Shown here piece after piece: positions 10,374 to 20,814 of a stretch of 64,000 bases of DNA; the first letter of the stretch is position 1; every line of letters begins with the position of its first letter. The stretch comes from Arcuatula senhousia. Taxonomy: Eukaryota; Mollusca; Bivalvia; Mytilida; Mytilidae. The notes below the pieces were generated by a model. It did no database searches. It was not told the origin of the DNA and was given only the letters and a program-made list of their open reading frames with translations. The stretch spans positions 744,001 through 808,000 of the forward strand of contig OZ020304.1 in the NCBI GenBank assembly GCA_963971305.1, in the 5' to 3' direction. The position numbers and the translations under genes were made by a program.

Positions 10374-10570
10374 CTTTAATCTTGGAATTATAAACTTTTA
10401 ACTTTGAAATTCCAACTTTAAACTTGGAAATTCCAACTTCAATCTTGGAATTATCAAATTTATTCTTGGAAATTCCAACTTCAATCTTGGAATTGTCAGC
10501 TTTATTCTTGGAAATTCCAACTTTAAATCTTGAAAATTACTACTTCAACTTTGGAAATTCCAATTTTTTG
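10324..10570 (-). repeat. 21-bp minisatellite abutting the truncated PLE
   Basis: Some eleven degenerate copies of a 21-bp unit, caactttaatcttggaatta or caactttaatcttggaaatt. Because 21 is a multiple of 3, all frames stay open and give meaningless repeating peptides. The first units (attacaatgtatcaacttta) are identical to units at 8636-8657 on the other side of the RT frame, pointing to a head-to-tail junction between two copies. Confidence 0.8.
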
Positions 10571-11270
10571 GTTAAACAAACTTTTTTTTTATTTAACGTC
10601 TTTGGTTTATAACGTCCCATATTATGGATTCTCACTAGCGTTATATTCTGTAAGAGGGATCGTTGCTATTATTCATCTTCTTACATATTGTTTTCCTTTT
10701 TACTGAACGTTTTCCTGTTTAACTATTTTGGTTTTTTTATCTTTTGTGGCACCCTATTCATGTCTGATTTACTACCCACAACAAATGTGTTCCTTCTTGT
10801 TTTGTTTAAATTGATAAAAAAGGCTGGAACAACTTTGCTGAACAAAACGCCACAACCCATAAATAAATACCCTACCACTTAAAATCCATTAGATGAAAGT
10901 ATTAAATACCAGGTACAGATCTACATTAAACCACAAAGATTGTGTTAAAGTTTCATGAAAATCCATCATGGGGGTTTGAAGACTTAGTTGCAGATAAGAA
11001 ATATTTACACCCTTGTCATTTTATGGAAAAGTCCTAGCTTGTTTGGGAAACCCCAAAAATAATTTCAATCAAATTATAAAATAGAAAGTGCACATCTACG
11101 TTTTGTCCAAAGTCTAAAAGATTGTGTTGAAGTTTCATAAAAATCCATTAAGGGATTGAAGAGAAGTTTAGGAAAAGAAACATACATTCGTTTGTACACC
11201 CCTTATCATCTAGTGCGACAGGTCTCGCACAAAAAAAGGCTAACATAAAGTTATGTTTCTTCTCTTTGTT
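10571..11270. repeat. Two-unit mollusc repeat in non-coding DNA
   Basis: 10905-11050 and 11085-11220 are two diverged copies of one ~180-bp unit. Shared words are catctac / atctac, aagattgtgtt, agtttcat-aaaatccat, and caccccttatc / acacccttgtc. A third, shorter match begins at ~11450 and a fourth is at ~2812. 10571-10900 holds nothing recognisable. Confidence 0.5.
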
Positions 11271-11274
11271 GTCT

Positions 11275-11390
11275 TAATTAACTGTGTTTTTATGTTGCAT
11301 GTTTTCTCATGCTGTTCTCATTCGTGTTAACTGCTTTCGGACTATTGACATTCGAATCCTCCATTATTACCTCTTTGTCTCATCCATGTT
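11275..11390 (+). mobile_element. Penelope-like family 1, degraded 3' tail
   Basis: The tctcatgctgttctcattcg, tgttaactgctttcggacta and ttgacattcgaat stretch matches the tails at 8060-8125, 14040-14115 and 24500-24575. Confidence 0.5.
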
Positions 11391-12295
11391 TTGCAATATA
11401 GCAAACCCCAAAAATCAATTTGAGTATGCATGTTATTAAAATATATATATGAGGTGCACATCTACAACTTGCGATGAAGCGGATAAGAGATGATTATTCC
11501 CAGAGATGTCACACGAACGACCAGAATGCCAATAGATAAGAGGGGGTACAAAAATAGGTTAGTCAGACGGAGAGTTACGATAGCAACGACAGTTAACATC
11601 TGACACTTTAACAGCACCAGCAAATCCAAGTTTGTTTTTGTTTTTTGTTTGTTTTTTGCTAATTGGAATTTCTCACGTGAATATCAAATTTTGCTTTTGT
11701 AAGTCCCCCATTAAGTTTTATTATTACCTAATAAAAAAAATTTCCCGTTCTATTAACTATTTTTGTGACCATTGTCACATTCTACCGGGCCACCTGAAAG
11801 AAAAATGTTCTATTGCCCGGCGACGTTCTATTGCCTGGTGACTTTTTGACTTCACCTTTGGTTGGACGATTCATAAACATGCATATGCATAATCTATTCC
11901 TCTACATCAGATAATTTTCGTGTAGATTTTCGGCAAAACTTGTTTAAGCCCCCCTCCTTTTTCGCCCATAGTACACTGTATAAGTGGAACCCCCTTTTTT
12001 AAAGATATCTGGATCCGCCCCTGTATTTTGCATTGACAGTTTGCAATTAAGTCGATGGGCGTATACAAAATGTTTTGACTGGCGGCCTATCTCATTTTTA
12101 TCTTGTATTAATTCTGACTCCTCAGGATTTCTTTAGTATGCATTGTAGCTGTAAATAAAACAGTTATTGAATGTATCGCCAGGCAATAGATCAGAACTAT
12201 TTTCCCCTTGGTCTCCAAATATGAACAATCTTCTATTGCTTCTCAGCCTGCGGCTATTGAGATCATATGGATACTTCAGGAAAATATTCTGATCC
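11391..12295. other. Non-coding stretch, repeat debris
   Basis: No gene seen. The words ttctattgcccgg and ttctattgcctgg repeat at ~11810-11840, and the cagg-caatagatcag stretch at 12180-12195 carries an inverted version, suggesting an old small element. 11925-12020 resembles 3290-3400 (ttcgtgcagatttcc against ttcgtgtagattttc). Confidence 0.35.
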
Positions 12296-12299
12296 ATTG

Positions 12300-12965
12300 T
12301 CTGGCTAAACATTAAAAAACTGTATACTCATGTACATCTGTCTGTCCGTCCGTACGTCTTGCGAATTTCCGTTAAGTTTTTCTCAGAAACCGTACATGAT
12401 AATGCTTTGAAACTTGGTAGGATGGTTCAGTATGACAAACTCTAGGTCCTGAGCGACTTTCAGACCTGTCAGACTTCTTCTTCCTATGTGGGACATGGCC
12501 GATATGAAAATTTCCGTCAACCTTTTCTCAGGAACCGTACATGATAATGATTTGAAACTTGGTAGGATAGTTCAGTATGACAAACTCTACCTCTAAGCGA
12601 CTTTCAGATGTGTCTACTACTTTCTGTTTTAGACTGGGCCGATATGAAAATTTACATGAAAATTTCTACAAATTTGGGTCAAGCCTTTTCTCAGATATAG
12701 TACATGATAATGATTTGAAACTTTGTAGCATAGTTCAGTACGATAAACAATATGTCTTCAGCAACTTTCAGACCTTTCAGACATCTACTTCCTGTTTTGG
12801 AATAGGCCGTTTTGAAAATTTACATGAAAATTTTCGTCAAGGTTTACTCAAAAATCGTACAAGAGACTGATTTGAAACTTATAAGGATTGTTTAAAATGA
12901 CAAACTGTACGTCCTAAGTAATTTTCAGACCTGTTGGACTTCTACTTCCTGTTTGGGCACATTCC
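12300..12965. repeat. Tandem mollusc repeat, about four units of 140-163 bp
   Basis: Units begin near 12385, 12525, 12688 and 12847. Each has a ctcag-aaccgtacatgataat start, tttgaaacttggtagga, ttcagtatgacaaactct, cagacctgtcagacttct and acttcctgtttggg. The units differ from each other by 10-25%, so the array is old. A ctgtctgtccgtccgtacgt run precedes it. 44868-45149 belongs to the same general family. Confidence 0.75.
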
Positions 12966-12996
12966 ATTTTTATCTTATTTTTGACAAGGTGCTTTA

Positions 12997-13232
12997 GGGA
13001 CGGACCATTTAACTTGAAGGGGGGGGCTTGGTTTTTTCCTAAAAAAATATTCTGAAAATTATTTTTGATGAAAAAAAATATTTTTGCAGCTGAGGGTAAG
13101 AAAAAAAATATTCTGAAGAAGGATTTCTGCTATAAAAATTAATGCCGATAATGAAAAAAAATATTCTGTCGCGACGTCTTCAAAAAAAAGAAAAAAAAAT
13201 TCCTGATCAAAACAAAAAACCAAGGCCGTCCC
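12997..13232. mobile_element. 236-bp Harbinger-like MITE
   Basis: The termini gggacgg (left) and ccgtccc (right) are inverted, with further loose inverse similarity inward (cttggtttttt). The flanking 3-bp duplication is TTA (12994-12996 and 13233-13235), the TWA signature of PIF/Harbinger elements. The inside has several aaaaaatattctg direct repeats and no coding frame. Confidence 0.6.
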
Positions 13233-13235
13233 TTA

Positions 13236-13565
13236 TATTCCAAAAGTATAGAATATGACATAGAATCACACAAATAATCTTATTTGATGCAATTGTCGTT
13301 TGTTAAAGTATCAGAAAATGTCAAAGAAAGTCACATGCACCAAAGAACATAAAATTTCAAATTAAATATTTATTGTCATTTAAACATTTATAAGACATGT
13401 TTTTGGCAAATAAAAACAATATCAAATGCACCTTTCATTCTTTTAATCCAGTTAGTTCTAAAACAATAGAGAAAGGTATCTCAAATATGACAGCACACCA
13501 CTTACATGTAAGCAGAACTTCTACTGTTTGGTTAAATAATCATTCAAAAATATAAATAAGCAAAT
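13236..13565. other. AT-rich stretch, nothing recognised
   Basis: No coding or repeat signal supported. Confidence 0.35.
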
Positions 13566-14115
13566 ATGACAAACGTGATTACTTCAACTTTCCAATTGTC
13601 AACTTTCCCTTCTTGTGTAGCAATATTCTGTCCGCTCCAGCTTATGAAGTTAACGAGTCATTCCAGAGCGCGCGGGACTTGCATCGATTTCCTTAGCAGA
13701 GCGTCATGTCTGACACAAAAATTGCTTACACAGGGTTATGTTGCTCTTCGGTTGTTGTCTTTAATCAAAATATTTTACGGAAGACAGCATGCGCTTATAG
13801 ACCAATATGTGATTTCGATCTCTCAGATGAGTGCAGATGTTGCTTATCACAAGGCTTTGTTTTGTCTTCCTTTACCGGATTTGACACACTGAATTGACTG
13901 TTGAGAAGGCGACGGGTGTGCTATAGCAAGCAGAGACTACTTACACTTCCGAAGGACATGAGTTCACTGTCGTTACGACTGGAGTTCGCGTTGTTGATTG
14001 ATATTCAATATTTTTTGTGTTTTCATGTTTAACTGTACATGTGTGTTTTTGTCTCGTTCTCGTTGGTGTTTACTGGTTTGGTCTCTGCCCTTTCGGACTT
14101 TTTACATTCGGATAT
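13566..14115 (+). pseudogene. Penelope-like family 1 RT, C-terminal fragment plus 3' tail
   Basis: The frame at 13566-13892 aligns with residues ~378-471 of the 8946-10373 protein: LLTQGYVALRLLS and QYVISISQMSADV are the clearest blocks, with conserved order and length. There are frameshifts around 13600-13640. The frame reads past the normal stop into tail sequence. The tail follows at 13895-14115 (gacgggtgtgctatagcaag, cgagttcgcgttg-like, ccctttcggactttttacat). It is a 5'-truncated dead copy, in opposite orientation to the long one. Confidence 0.75.
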
Positions 14116-14724
14116 CTTATTGGTTCCTCTGTTTCCGTATGTACATGCACAATGTAGTTGTCCAAAAAAGGGTCTAAAGAAAAATAGAATACACGTACTC
14201 TTACTAAACCGTCGAGAGGAAGACTGGATCGCAAATGATGCAAAGTTATTAAAAAACTGGTACAATAAAATCGGAGAATAACAAAACATTCGGGCAAGGT
14301 GTAAACACTGGGTGAATCTTTCCATAGAGGAATTTTTAAGCACTTGGAAGGGCGTACACCATTGAAAGATATAAAGTTAAGCAAGGCCGGAAACATGACG
14401 ACCTACATGAAACGAACATGAAGCGGAAATAGCGGTAATGATGTTTTGGAGTAAAACCTTGCTTGCCAATCGTGATCCAGAATACGAATCTTGGTTATGT
14501 TGCATTTGCATCTTTCTAGGACTAATTTAACCTCTCATTTGGAACGAAAACATTGAAAGGCTAAAACCCAAAAGAATAAAATACTCGTATCCAAAAATGG
14601 TCGATATTCTAGTACCGAGAATATCGACCATGTGTAGTACAAGGAAATAAATCTGTTTTTGCGCATCTAAAAATTTTAAAAAAACAAATATTGTATTTGT
14701 AATTTCGTTTCAAGAACAAGAACT
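14116..14724. other. Non-coding stretch with a perfect hairpin
   Basis: The inverted repeat 14597-14610 / 14618-14631 (atggtcgatattct and its complement) is a perfect 14-bp stem with a 7-nt loop. Nothing else is recognised; 14220-14380 has a broken open frame of unknown origin. Confidence 0.4.
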
Positions 14725-15900
14725 AGTGTTGGTTTTCGACAAGAAAGATCCGGGGTAGACCAAATTGCCACGGCCTAAGAATCATCATAGAACAGAGTAT
14801 TGAATGGTAGACTTCTCTTTATCTGACCTTTATAGATTTTGAGAAGGCGTTTGACAGTATCAACCATCAAGTACTGTTGAACATTCTCCGAAATTATGGA
14901 ATACCTGAAAAGATCAATTATTAAACAACTCTAATTACCTGCCAAGTCATCCATGCAGGAAACCTGACAGATCCCTTTCCAGTGTCAACGGGTGTTAGAC
15001 AAGGATGCTTACTCTCTCCCCTTCTTTTTCTTCTTGTCATTGACTGGGTGAGCCGAAAAGCATATGATAATCCAATGGGAATAAAGTGGACACTACAATC
15101 ATTTCTCGAAGATTTAAACTTTAAAAAAAGTTTGTCGATGATATTTGCCAACTTTCTAATTGTCACCAAGACTCTCAAAACCAAGTTTTCAACCTTGAGA
15201 AAAGGAGGGTTCTACATCAATCCTGCTAAAGCCAAATCCATGCGAGTTAATGCCAACCAAGAAAACAAAACAAAAGTTAGAGGCGTGGAAATTGAAGATA
15301 TACAGGAGTTCACCTACCTGGGAAGTGTCATCAGTACAACAGGTGGCACTGATGCAGATATAACAGCAAGAAAAATTAAAGAAAACACAACAGGCTTTTG
15401 CTATCTTGAAACCTGTATGGAAAGTAAAGCTCTGAGAACAAGCACCAAGCTGAGAATCTTCAAACTTGGATATTAAATGCAGCCACGTGCACTAAGAAAA
15501 CCTTGCAGGTTTTTTTCTGAATAGGTGCCTACGAAACATCCTCGGAATCAAGTGGCCAAACAAGATCAAACATGAAGATTTGTGGAAAAGAACGAAGCGA
15601 GAGCCTGTTAAAAGTACAATTACAGAAAGACGTCGGAGATGGATAGGCCACACATTGAGAAAGAACAACAGCAACAATGTGATCAGGCAAGCTTTATACT
15701 GGAATCCACAGGGTCATCGCAAGAGAGGCAGACCAAAGAACACCTGGCGCAGAGACCTTACATCTGACCTACAGAAGATTGGCAAACATGGGGAGAGGCA
15801 AAAACAACAGCCAAAAACAGGAAGAAATGGAAAGCAGCAGTGGTCGCCCTATGTCCCCATGGGACGAAGTGGATTAGGTCAAGTAAGTCAATTTCGTTGA
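14725..15900 (+). pseudogene. LINE (non-LTR retrotransposon) reverse transcriptase remnant
   Basis: Successive motifs survive in different frames: VGFRQERSGVDQIAT (~14730), FIDFEKAFDSINHQVLL (~14840, first catalytic Asp), VSTGVRQGCLLSPLLF (~14983), FVDD (~15130, catalytic pair), GGFYINPAKAKSMRVN (~15205), FTYLGSVISTTGGTDADI (~15309), RRRWIGHTLRKN (~15631), and GHRKRGRPKNTWRRDL (~15712). A run of seven A at ~15121-15130 marks a frameshift just before FVDD, and more stops follow at ~14780 and ~15475. The order and the C-terminal RPKNTWRRD block are typical of invertebrate LINE RTs. The N-terminal endonuclease is absent, so this is a 5'-truncated copy. Confidence 0.85.
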
Positions 15901-16515
15901 GGACAATTGTAACGACCAGACTTGTGATTACACTTAGGGACCTCTGGTCCATCAGGGGCGGTTGTCGACCCAGTAGTTTCAAAATACAAAGTACCAAATG
16001 GGATTTTAAAAGAAAGGCTATTTTGTGGAACTTTCACACTTGACGATCGAACACGGACCTCGGTGTTACGCGTAAAACAAGTTTAACACTACTCCATCGT
16101 TTGTCGTCATTTGAGAAAATCTGATCAAAATGAGATATGTTATCTTCACATGCCAAGGGTTACGAACCGAAAGCACTTATTTTCACATGAAAATGGGAGA
16201 TAACGGATCGTTACCCTTGGCTAGCGAAGATGGAGATCAGTGCGACTCAGAAAAGTTGTATAGAGTTTGAGAGTGTATACGCACTTTTGCGTATGAGGCG
16301 AGTGTTTTTCACCTATATGTCCCTAATCTCAGGCTTCGAACACGCCTAGTATGTCTTAAGACAAACCGTCTTAACATCGATGCAAAATGGTCAGTATTAG
16401 TAAGTACAACGAATGTGTTCAAGTAAGGAACTCGTGTAACTGGAATTTAGATGATAACATGTACAGAAATAAGTCTAGTATATTGGAGTTTGCGGTTATA
16501 ATTGAGATTTTAATT
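15901..16515. other. Non-coding stretch with a 90-bp foldback
   Basis: 16142-16231 is an imperfect inverted repeat: atcttc-gccaagggttacga at the left and its inverse (cgttacccttggctagcgaa) at the right. I recall this sequence as a widespread bivalve foldback (unverified). No gene seen. Confidence 0.45.
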
Positions 16516-16985
16516 CTAAAATGAATGTTTGTATTTCCAAGTTTAAAGTTGGTATTTCCAACACAAAAGTTGGAATTACCAAGATTGAAGTTGGAATTTC
16601 CAAGTTTAAAGTTGATAATTTCAAGATTAAAGTTGAAAATTCCGAGATTGAAGTTGGAATTTCCAAGATTAAAGTTGATAATTCCAAGATTAAAGTTGAT
16701 AATTCCAAGATAAAAGTAGGAATTTCCAAGATTTAAGTTGATAATTCCAAGGTTAAAGTTGGAATTTCCAAGATTAAAGTTGACAAATAAAAAAATAAAA
16801 AAATAAAACATGGCCCTAATACGCTTCCGTACAAAGGGGTAATCAACATCATAAAACCAAAATGACAAAGACAAAATCGGTAGACAAAAAATCATCATAA
16901 CGAAACAAACCATACAACAGCAACAAAAACACACAAACACACATAACAACAAAACTGCATTCAGCAACGTGAATTCAATGTGGTA
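16516..16985 (+). repeat. Second minisatellite array with inverted flank order
   Basis: 16535-16785 holds about twelve 21-bp units (ttccaagattaaagttgga and relatives), the reverse complement of the arrays at 8560 and 10324. It is followed by the A/T-rich run and acatggccctaatacgcttc (16811-16830). The next bases, from 16836 (aaaggggtaatcaacatcat), are the PLE family 1 untranslated region in the antisense direction, so the array is flipped relative to that flank compared with 8490-8945. Confidence 0.75.
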
Positions 16986-17279
16986 AAACACCCGTTCAGA
17001 TTGAATAAAGAATACAAGATATTTTAATTGTAGTTTACACAAACGGGTACCTTATTACATTTCAGCTTAGAAAATTGACCAAACCCATTATGAGACCCGT
17101 AATTAAGTTTTTTTTATCCAATCATTTTAAAAATGTGAGTTTCTACCAACAGTATGTTTGGCCTTCCGGTGCAACAAATTATTAAAAGCTCTAAGCATAG
17201 CGTTAAGAAGGTACATCAGTCCTTACCCCAAAACAAGTAACTTGTTATTTTGTGTAAATTTTAAGTAACTAAACTCGTA

Positions 17280-17540
17280 CATATGAGAACTTGCAACATA
17301 TGTTCAGCATATGTTGAACAAATATATTTATCGTATACATGTACGTGTGGTGCCCAAATGATAAACATATGCTTGTTACCATATGTCTAATATCATATTA
17401 AGAACATATGAGCAACATATGGTTAAAAATGGTATAAAAATTCAAAATGTGGGTTATGTCTTGGTAATAAAGTAATTCTTTTAATTTTTAAAAAAAAACA
17501 TATGTTGGTCATATCAAAACATATGTTTTTGCAAAGTTGC
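17280..17540. repeat. CATATG-rich foldback-like cluster
   Basis: About ten catatg hexamers lie in 260 bp, often as acatatgtt. The outer parts (gagaacttgcaacatatg and the inverse of catatgtttttgcaaagttg) are loosely inverted. The design parallels the CACGTG element at 1912-2259, but clean ends and a target duplication are not visible. Confidence 0.45.
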
Positions 17541-17626
17541 TCTAGCTTTTCCTGTGATATGTCAAGGTTAAACAACGGAGAACAATGTCGGACACATTTA
17601 AGTAGATCTTCATTATAAGGTTAGTA

Positions 17627-18355
17627 ATGTCGCGTACACTTATTACACATCTGAATATCTTCTATTTGTATATGGATTTACATCTCAAAATGGAAGGTGT
17701 TGTACAAAGTTCTATGACAAACATGACAAATTCAAGGTCCCTATATCTTCATTATCACTTAATTTTTTTATGTAGTAATATTCCGACCACTATTTAGTCT
17801 ATGAAATTAATGTATCACTACTGAACATTCCTGAGCTTTTGGAATTTATCATTATTTATCACAGTTAGTATATAAGACATGCTCGGATCTGCAGCGGTGT
17901 TTCTGATTTCAATTAAAAAAAAAACGTTTTATTACTGAAAAATATTAAAACAAGGTTATCATAGACAAGTTAGTAAAATCTTTTTCGTTTTCGAAATTCT
18001 TCAATAATTATCAATCTCTTATTGAAAAATGCCAATGTGCACTCCGATTTCTAATAGTGAAACGAATATCACATCCTGAATTTTATGGTAATGTTGTTTA
18101 TAAAGAACACAAGTTTAAAACAATGCATTGGAATGAACAACTTTATGGTAATGTTGTTTATAAAGAACACAAGTTTAAAACAATGCATTGAAAATGAACA
18201 TCAAAATATATTACGCAAAGCATATGAATTAAATATTTTAGTTACATATTTGAATCTAGTGATTTTTGGTAGAAATATTGATTGCTTGTTACTTACTTTA
18301 AAAATTTAATAAGCCTTGGACATAATTCTCAGTTTTAAGCTTTATAGCGATAGTA
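17627..18355 (+). pseudogene. Penelope-like family 2 RT C-terminal remnant with internal duplication
   Basis: A 3'-end motif of the family (tgtcgcgtacacttattaca, 17627-17646) is followed at ~17660 by decayed RT sequence: YMDLHLK, then a LYDKRDD-like segment, and near 18061 HPEFYGNVVYKEHKFK. The end NLVIFGRNIDCLLLTLKI reaches a stop at 18307-18309. 18082-18130 is repeated with a 60-bp period at 18142-18190, duplicating YGNVVYKEHKFK in frame. Many frame breaks precede this. The untranslated region is kept only to ~18355. Confidence 0.7.
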
Positions 18356-19833
18356 GTATAGCTATGCGGGGTAAAATCCTGGACCTGGAAATAAAAGGTC
18401 GTGACCCTGACCCTGAAAACCAGTCACTCACAGTGGTAGTGTGTATGTTTACAACCCCAGTCTAGTTTCATCGCGGGTCAATAATATTTTTATATAAATA
18501 AAAAAACATACTTTGTCTAGATAGGGTCATAAACTTGGCCGAACATCCATGTATGATTCAGTGAATTTTCCAGACTGTATGCAGAAAGATCACTCGGTCT
18601 AGACAGAAAAAAACGGGAAAATTATCACTACTCTATAGTCTACATAAGGCTTCGCTGCACTTGCCCAAAAACCGAAAACTATCGTTAGATTTCTGTTTAC
18701 TTAGTTTCATCAAACTTCTCATGTACTGTTCGGTACTTTGACCAGAATTCTGCAGGAGTTTCTCCTATCATCCAGAACATTGTTGTTTTAAAATGAAACA
18801 GTCTACCGTATCTGAAAACTTTGAAGCGATAAATTGTTTCAAAATATACTTTGTTACAACAAAACTGTAAAACTGGATCTTGTTTAAACTCCAATTAGAA
18901 GTCTCTCGCTAAGTGAGAACGAAAGCCTCCACTCAATATGTTGTGAGGCTGATGAAGGGTTACCGACGGGAACCAACCAGCATCTTGTACTAACAACTTT
19001 CTGCATCAAACCTTCGTTATGCCAGCCAAATGTTCTTTTTCTTGTTATTCAATTAAGTGCTTCATTTGGCCATTTCGACACGGGTATAGCACAGACAATA
19101 TTTGAATCAATTAACCCAATGAAAAAAGCAGAACATGGCCCGTGTTGTAGAAGTGATCGGATTACACGAGTCGATTTATTGGTCAAATATATAGTTTTCA
19201 GGTATGCTTCTGGGAATTTTCTATTTGAGAGAAAATTATTCCCATCTACCACACGGCAAAGCTTATGACGTCTAGATTTTCACTTCACAAATTTTCGTCA
19301 TGATTGGAGTAAGTAAAGCTGAATAACAGGGTCTGTGGTTTTCGGGTCACATTAACAAAATCGAAGCGTCCTTAGGAAACACTTTTGCTTCGTCCGATGA
19401 TGAGACAACAATAGAATTGGAAGCAGGAAACATTAAATCTGTATCGCTACCATTTATCCCTGCACACAGCTTCCTCCTATTACTATGGATGAATACCCCA
19501 ACGACAAGTTTATGATAGCCTCTGTCAGCGATATTTCTGATATTGTCGGTTTTTCTTCCTTTTTGACCTTTCTTTTTGATCAAGAATATTACCAATTCGT
19601 TGAGATATTTCTGTCATATTTTATGTTATTTTCTGGTAGAATATCTAAAAAAAAGTATAAGCAGAAATAATCATTAATAATCAAGGCATTGAACATTGTT
19701 CTTACCTCCTGGTGCTTAATATTTATTTATCATTAGACGAAAATATTGAGATTGCCAAAGATACCCATTATGAAATCGATTGTCGTTCATCCTAAAGACA
19801 ATGAATAATCAGTATCACAACAAACCACATATT
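18356..19833. other. Unassigned stretch, somewhat GC-richer
   Basis: No gene I can support. On the minus strand three short open frames (18697-18894, 19049-19252, 19347-19595) have protein-like composition, for example YHKLVVGVFIHSNRRKL, but they match no family I recognise. They could be exons of a host gene or element debris. Confidence 0.3.
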
Positions 19834-19835
19834 TA

Positions 19836-20397
19836 TGGCATGTCGTTCTCGTCAAAAGTATGATCCAAATATAAGTTATTTTACACACTCAAAATGTTGA
19901 AATACACACCTATTCATATATCATGGTTTCCTCAATGTTTGAATTGCATTCGGAACACTCTGCCTAATACATTGTTGTCCCGTGTTCGTGGATGTAAAAG
20001 TTGAACTGTACTTTCAAAGACATTCAACAACGACTGGAAAATTTCGACAAGATCTTTTGTGTCGTTGATACATTATCGGACTTAATTTATTTATCACTTC
20101 CGGTTAAGGATTTGATTGTAAAACTCCTAGTAACCAAGATGATATGAATATTCATGAGCTCTGCGCGAAAACAATTCGCACAATTTTGAGTGCATACACA
20201 ATCATATTTGAGTGCAAACACAGTCAAATTTGAGTGTTAACTTAAAGCAACAATTTGAGTGTAATTTTTGAGCGTGTGTTTTATTTTATTTTTTTGTGTT
20301 TGTAGTGTGAATTTTGATTTTGAGTGTGTATTTCAGAATTTTGAGTGTGTAAAATAACTTATATTTGAATCATACTTTTGACGAGAACGGCGTGCCA
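19836..20397. mobile_element. 562-bp TA-flanked MITE with long inverted repeats
   Basis: The terminal inverted repeats run about 70 bp: tggcatgtcgttctcgtcaa at the left, and the right-end inverse tggcacgccgttctcgtcaa, continuing through aagtatgat, aaatataagttattttacac and actcaaaat with few mismatches. TA flanks both ends (19834-19835, 20398-20399). The interior carries several aatttgagtg direct repeats and no coding frame, so it is non-autonomous. Confidence 0.8.
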
Positions 20398-20495
20398 TAC
20401 ATTTCACAACCAAATCGTAATAGGCTACGTAAACGCCAGTCAAAACGAGAATGACCTAAGGTGCTTTGGATTGAGTCAGTGAGCAGTTCTGTAAT

Positions 20496-20579
20496 AGTTA
20501 TACCATGAGGTAAAGGTGTTTCTGGATAAGAAAGAGTGGGTTTCTTATCCAGAAACACCGTGTACCGAATAGTATAACT
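20496..20579. repeat. Strong hairpin with perfect 19-bp core
   Basis: 20515-20533 (ggtgtttctggataagaaa) is the exact inverse of 20541-20559, with a 7-nt loop. The arms extend imperfectly outward to agttata / tataact, about 38 nt each side. The length and loop fit either a short foldback element or a miRNA-type precursor; the sequence alone cannot decide. Confidence 0.65.
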
Positions 20580-20814
20580 AACTTACACCCCAGTAAACTT
20601 AGAACAAAACTAGATTAAAATTTTTTGATAGAAAGCAATAAAAAGTGGCTTTAATTATAAAACTGAGTTAGTAAACATATTTCTGAATTTTTTCTTACCC
20701 AAACAGGGGCCTCTTTAATTCAAGATATTAAGCAACTGAGATGATTTTAGGATTAAAACAGATTAATCAACTTGTTAAACAGATTAACTAGATACCAGGG
20801 AGATGATAGCCATC

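Noticed and set aside
10324..10570. Regularly spaced repeats that might suggest a CRISPR array
   Set aside because: The units are contiguous 21-bp tandem copies without unique spacers, in a eukaryotic setting; it is a minisatellite.
14597..14631. Rho-independent terminator-like hairpin
   Set aside because: Bacterial terminators are not expected here and there is no gene upstream; it is kept only as a hairpin.
16419..17042. 207-codon frame with repeating NLGNSNF peptides
   Set aside because: It is the in-frame readout of the 21-bp minisatellite and flanking element sequence, not a protein gene.
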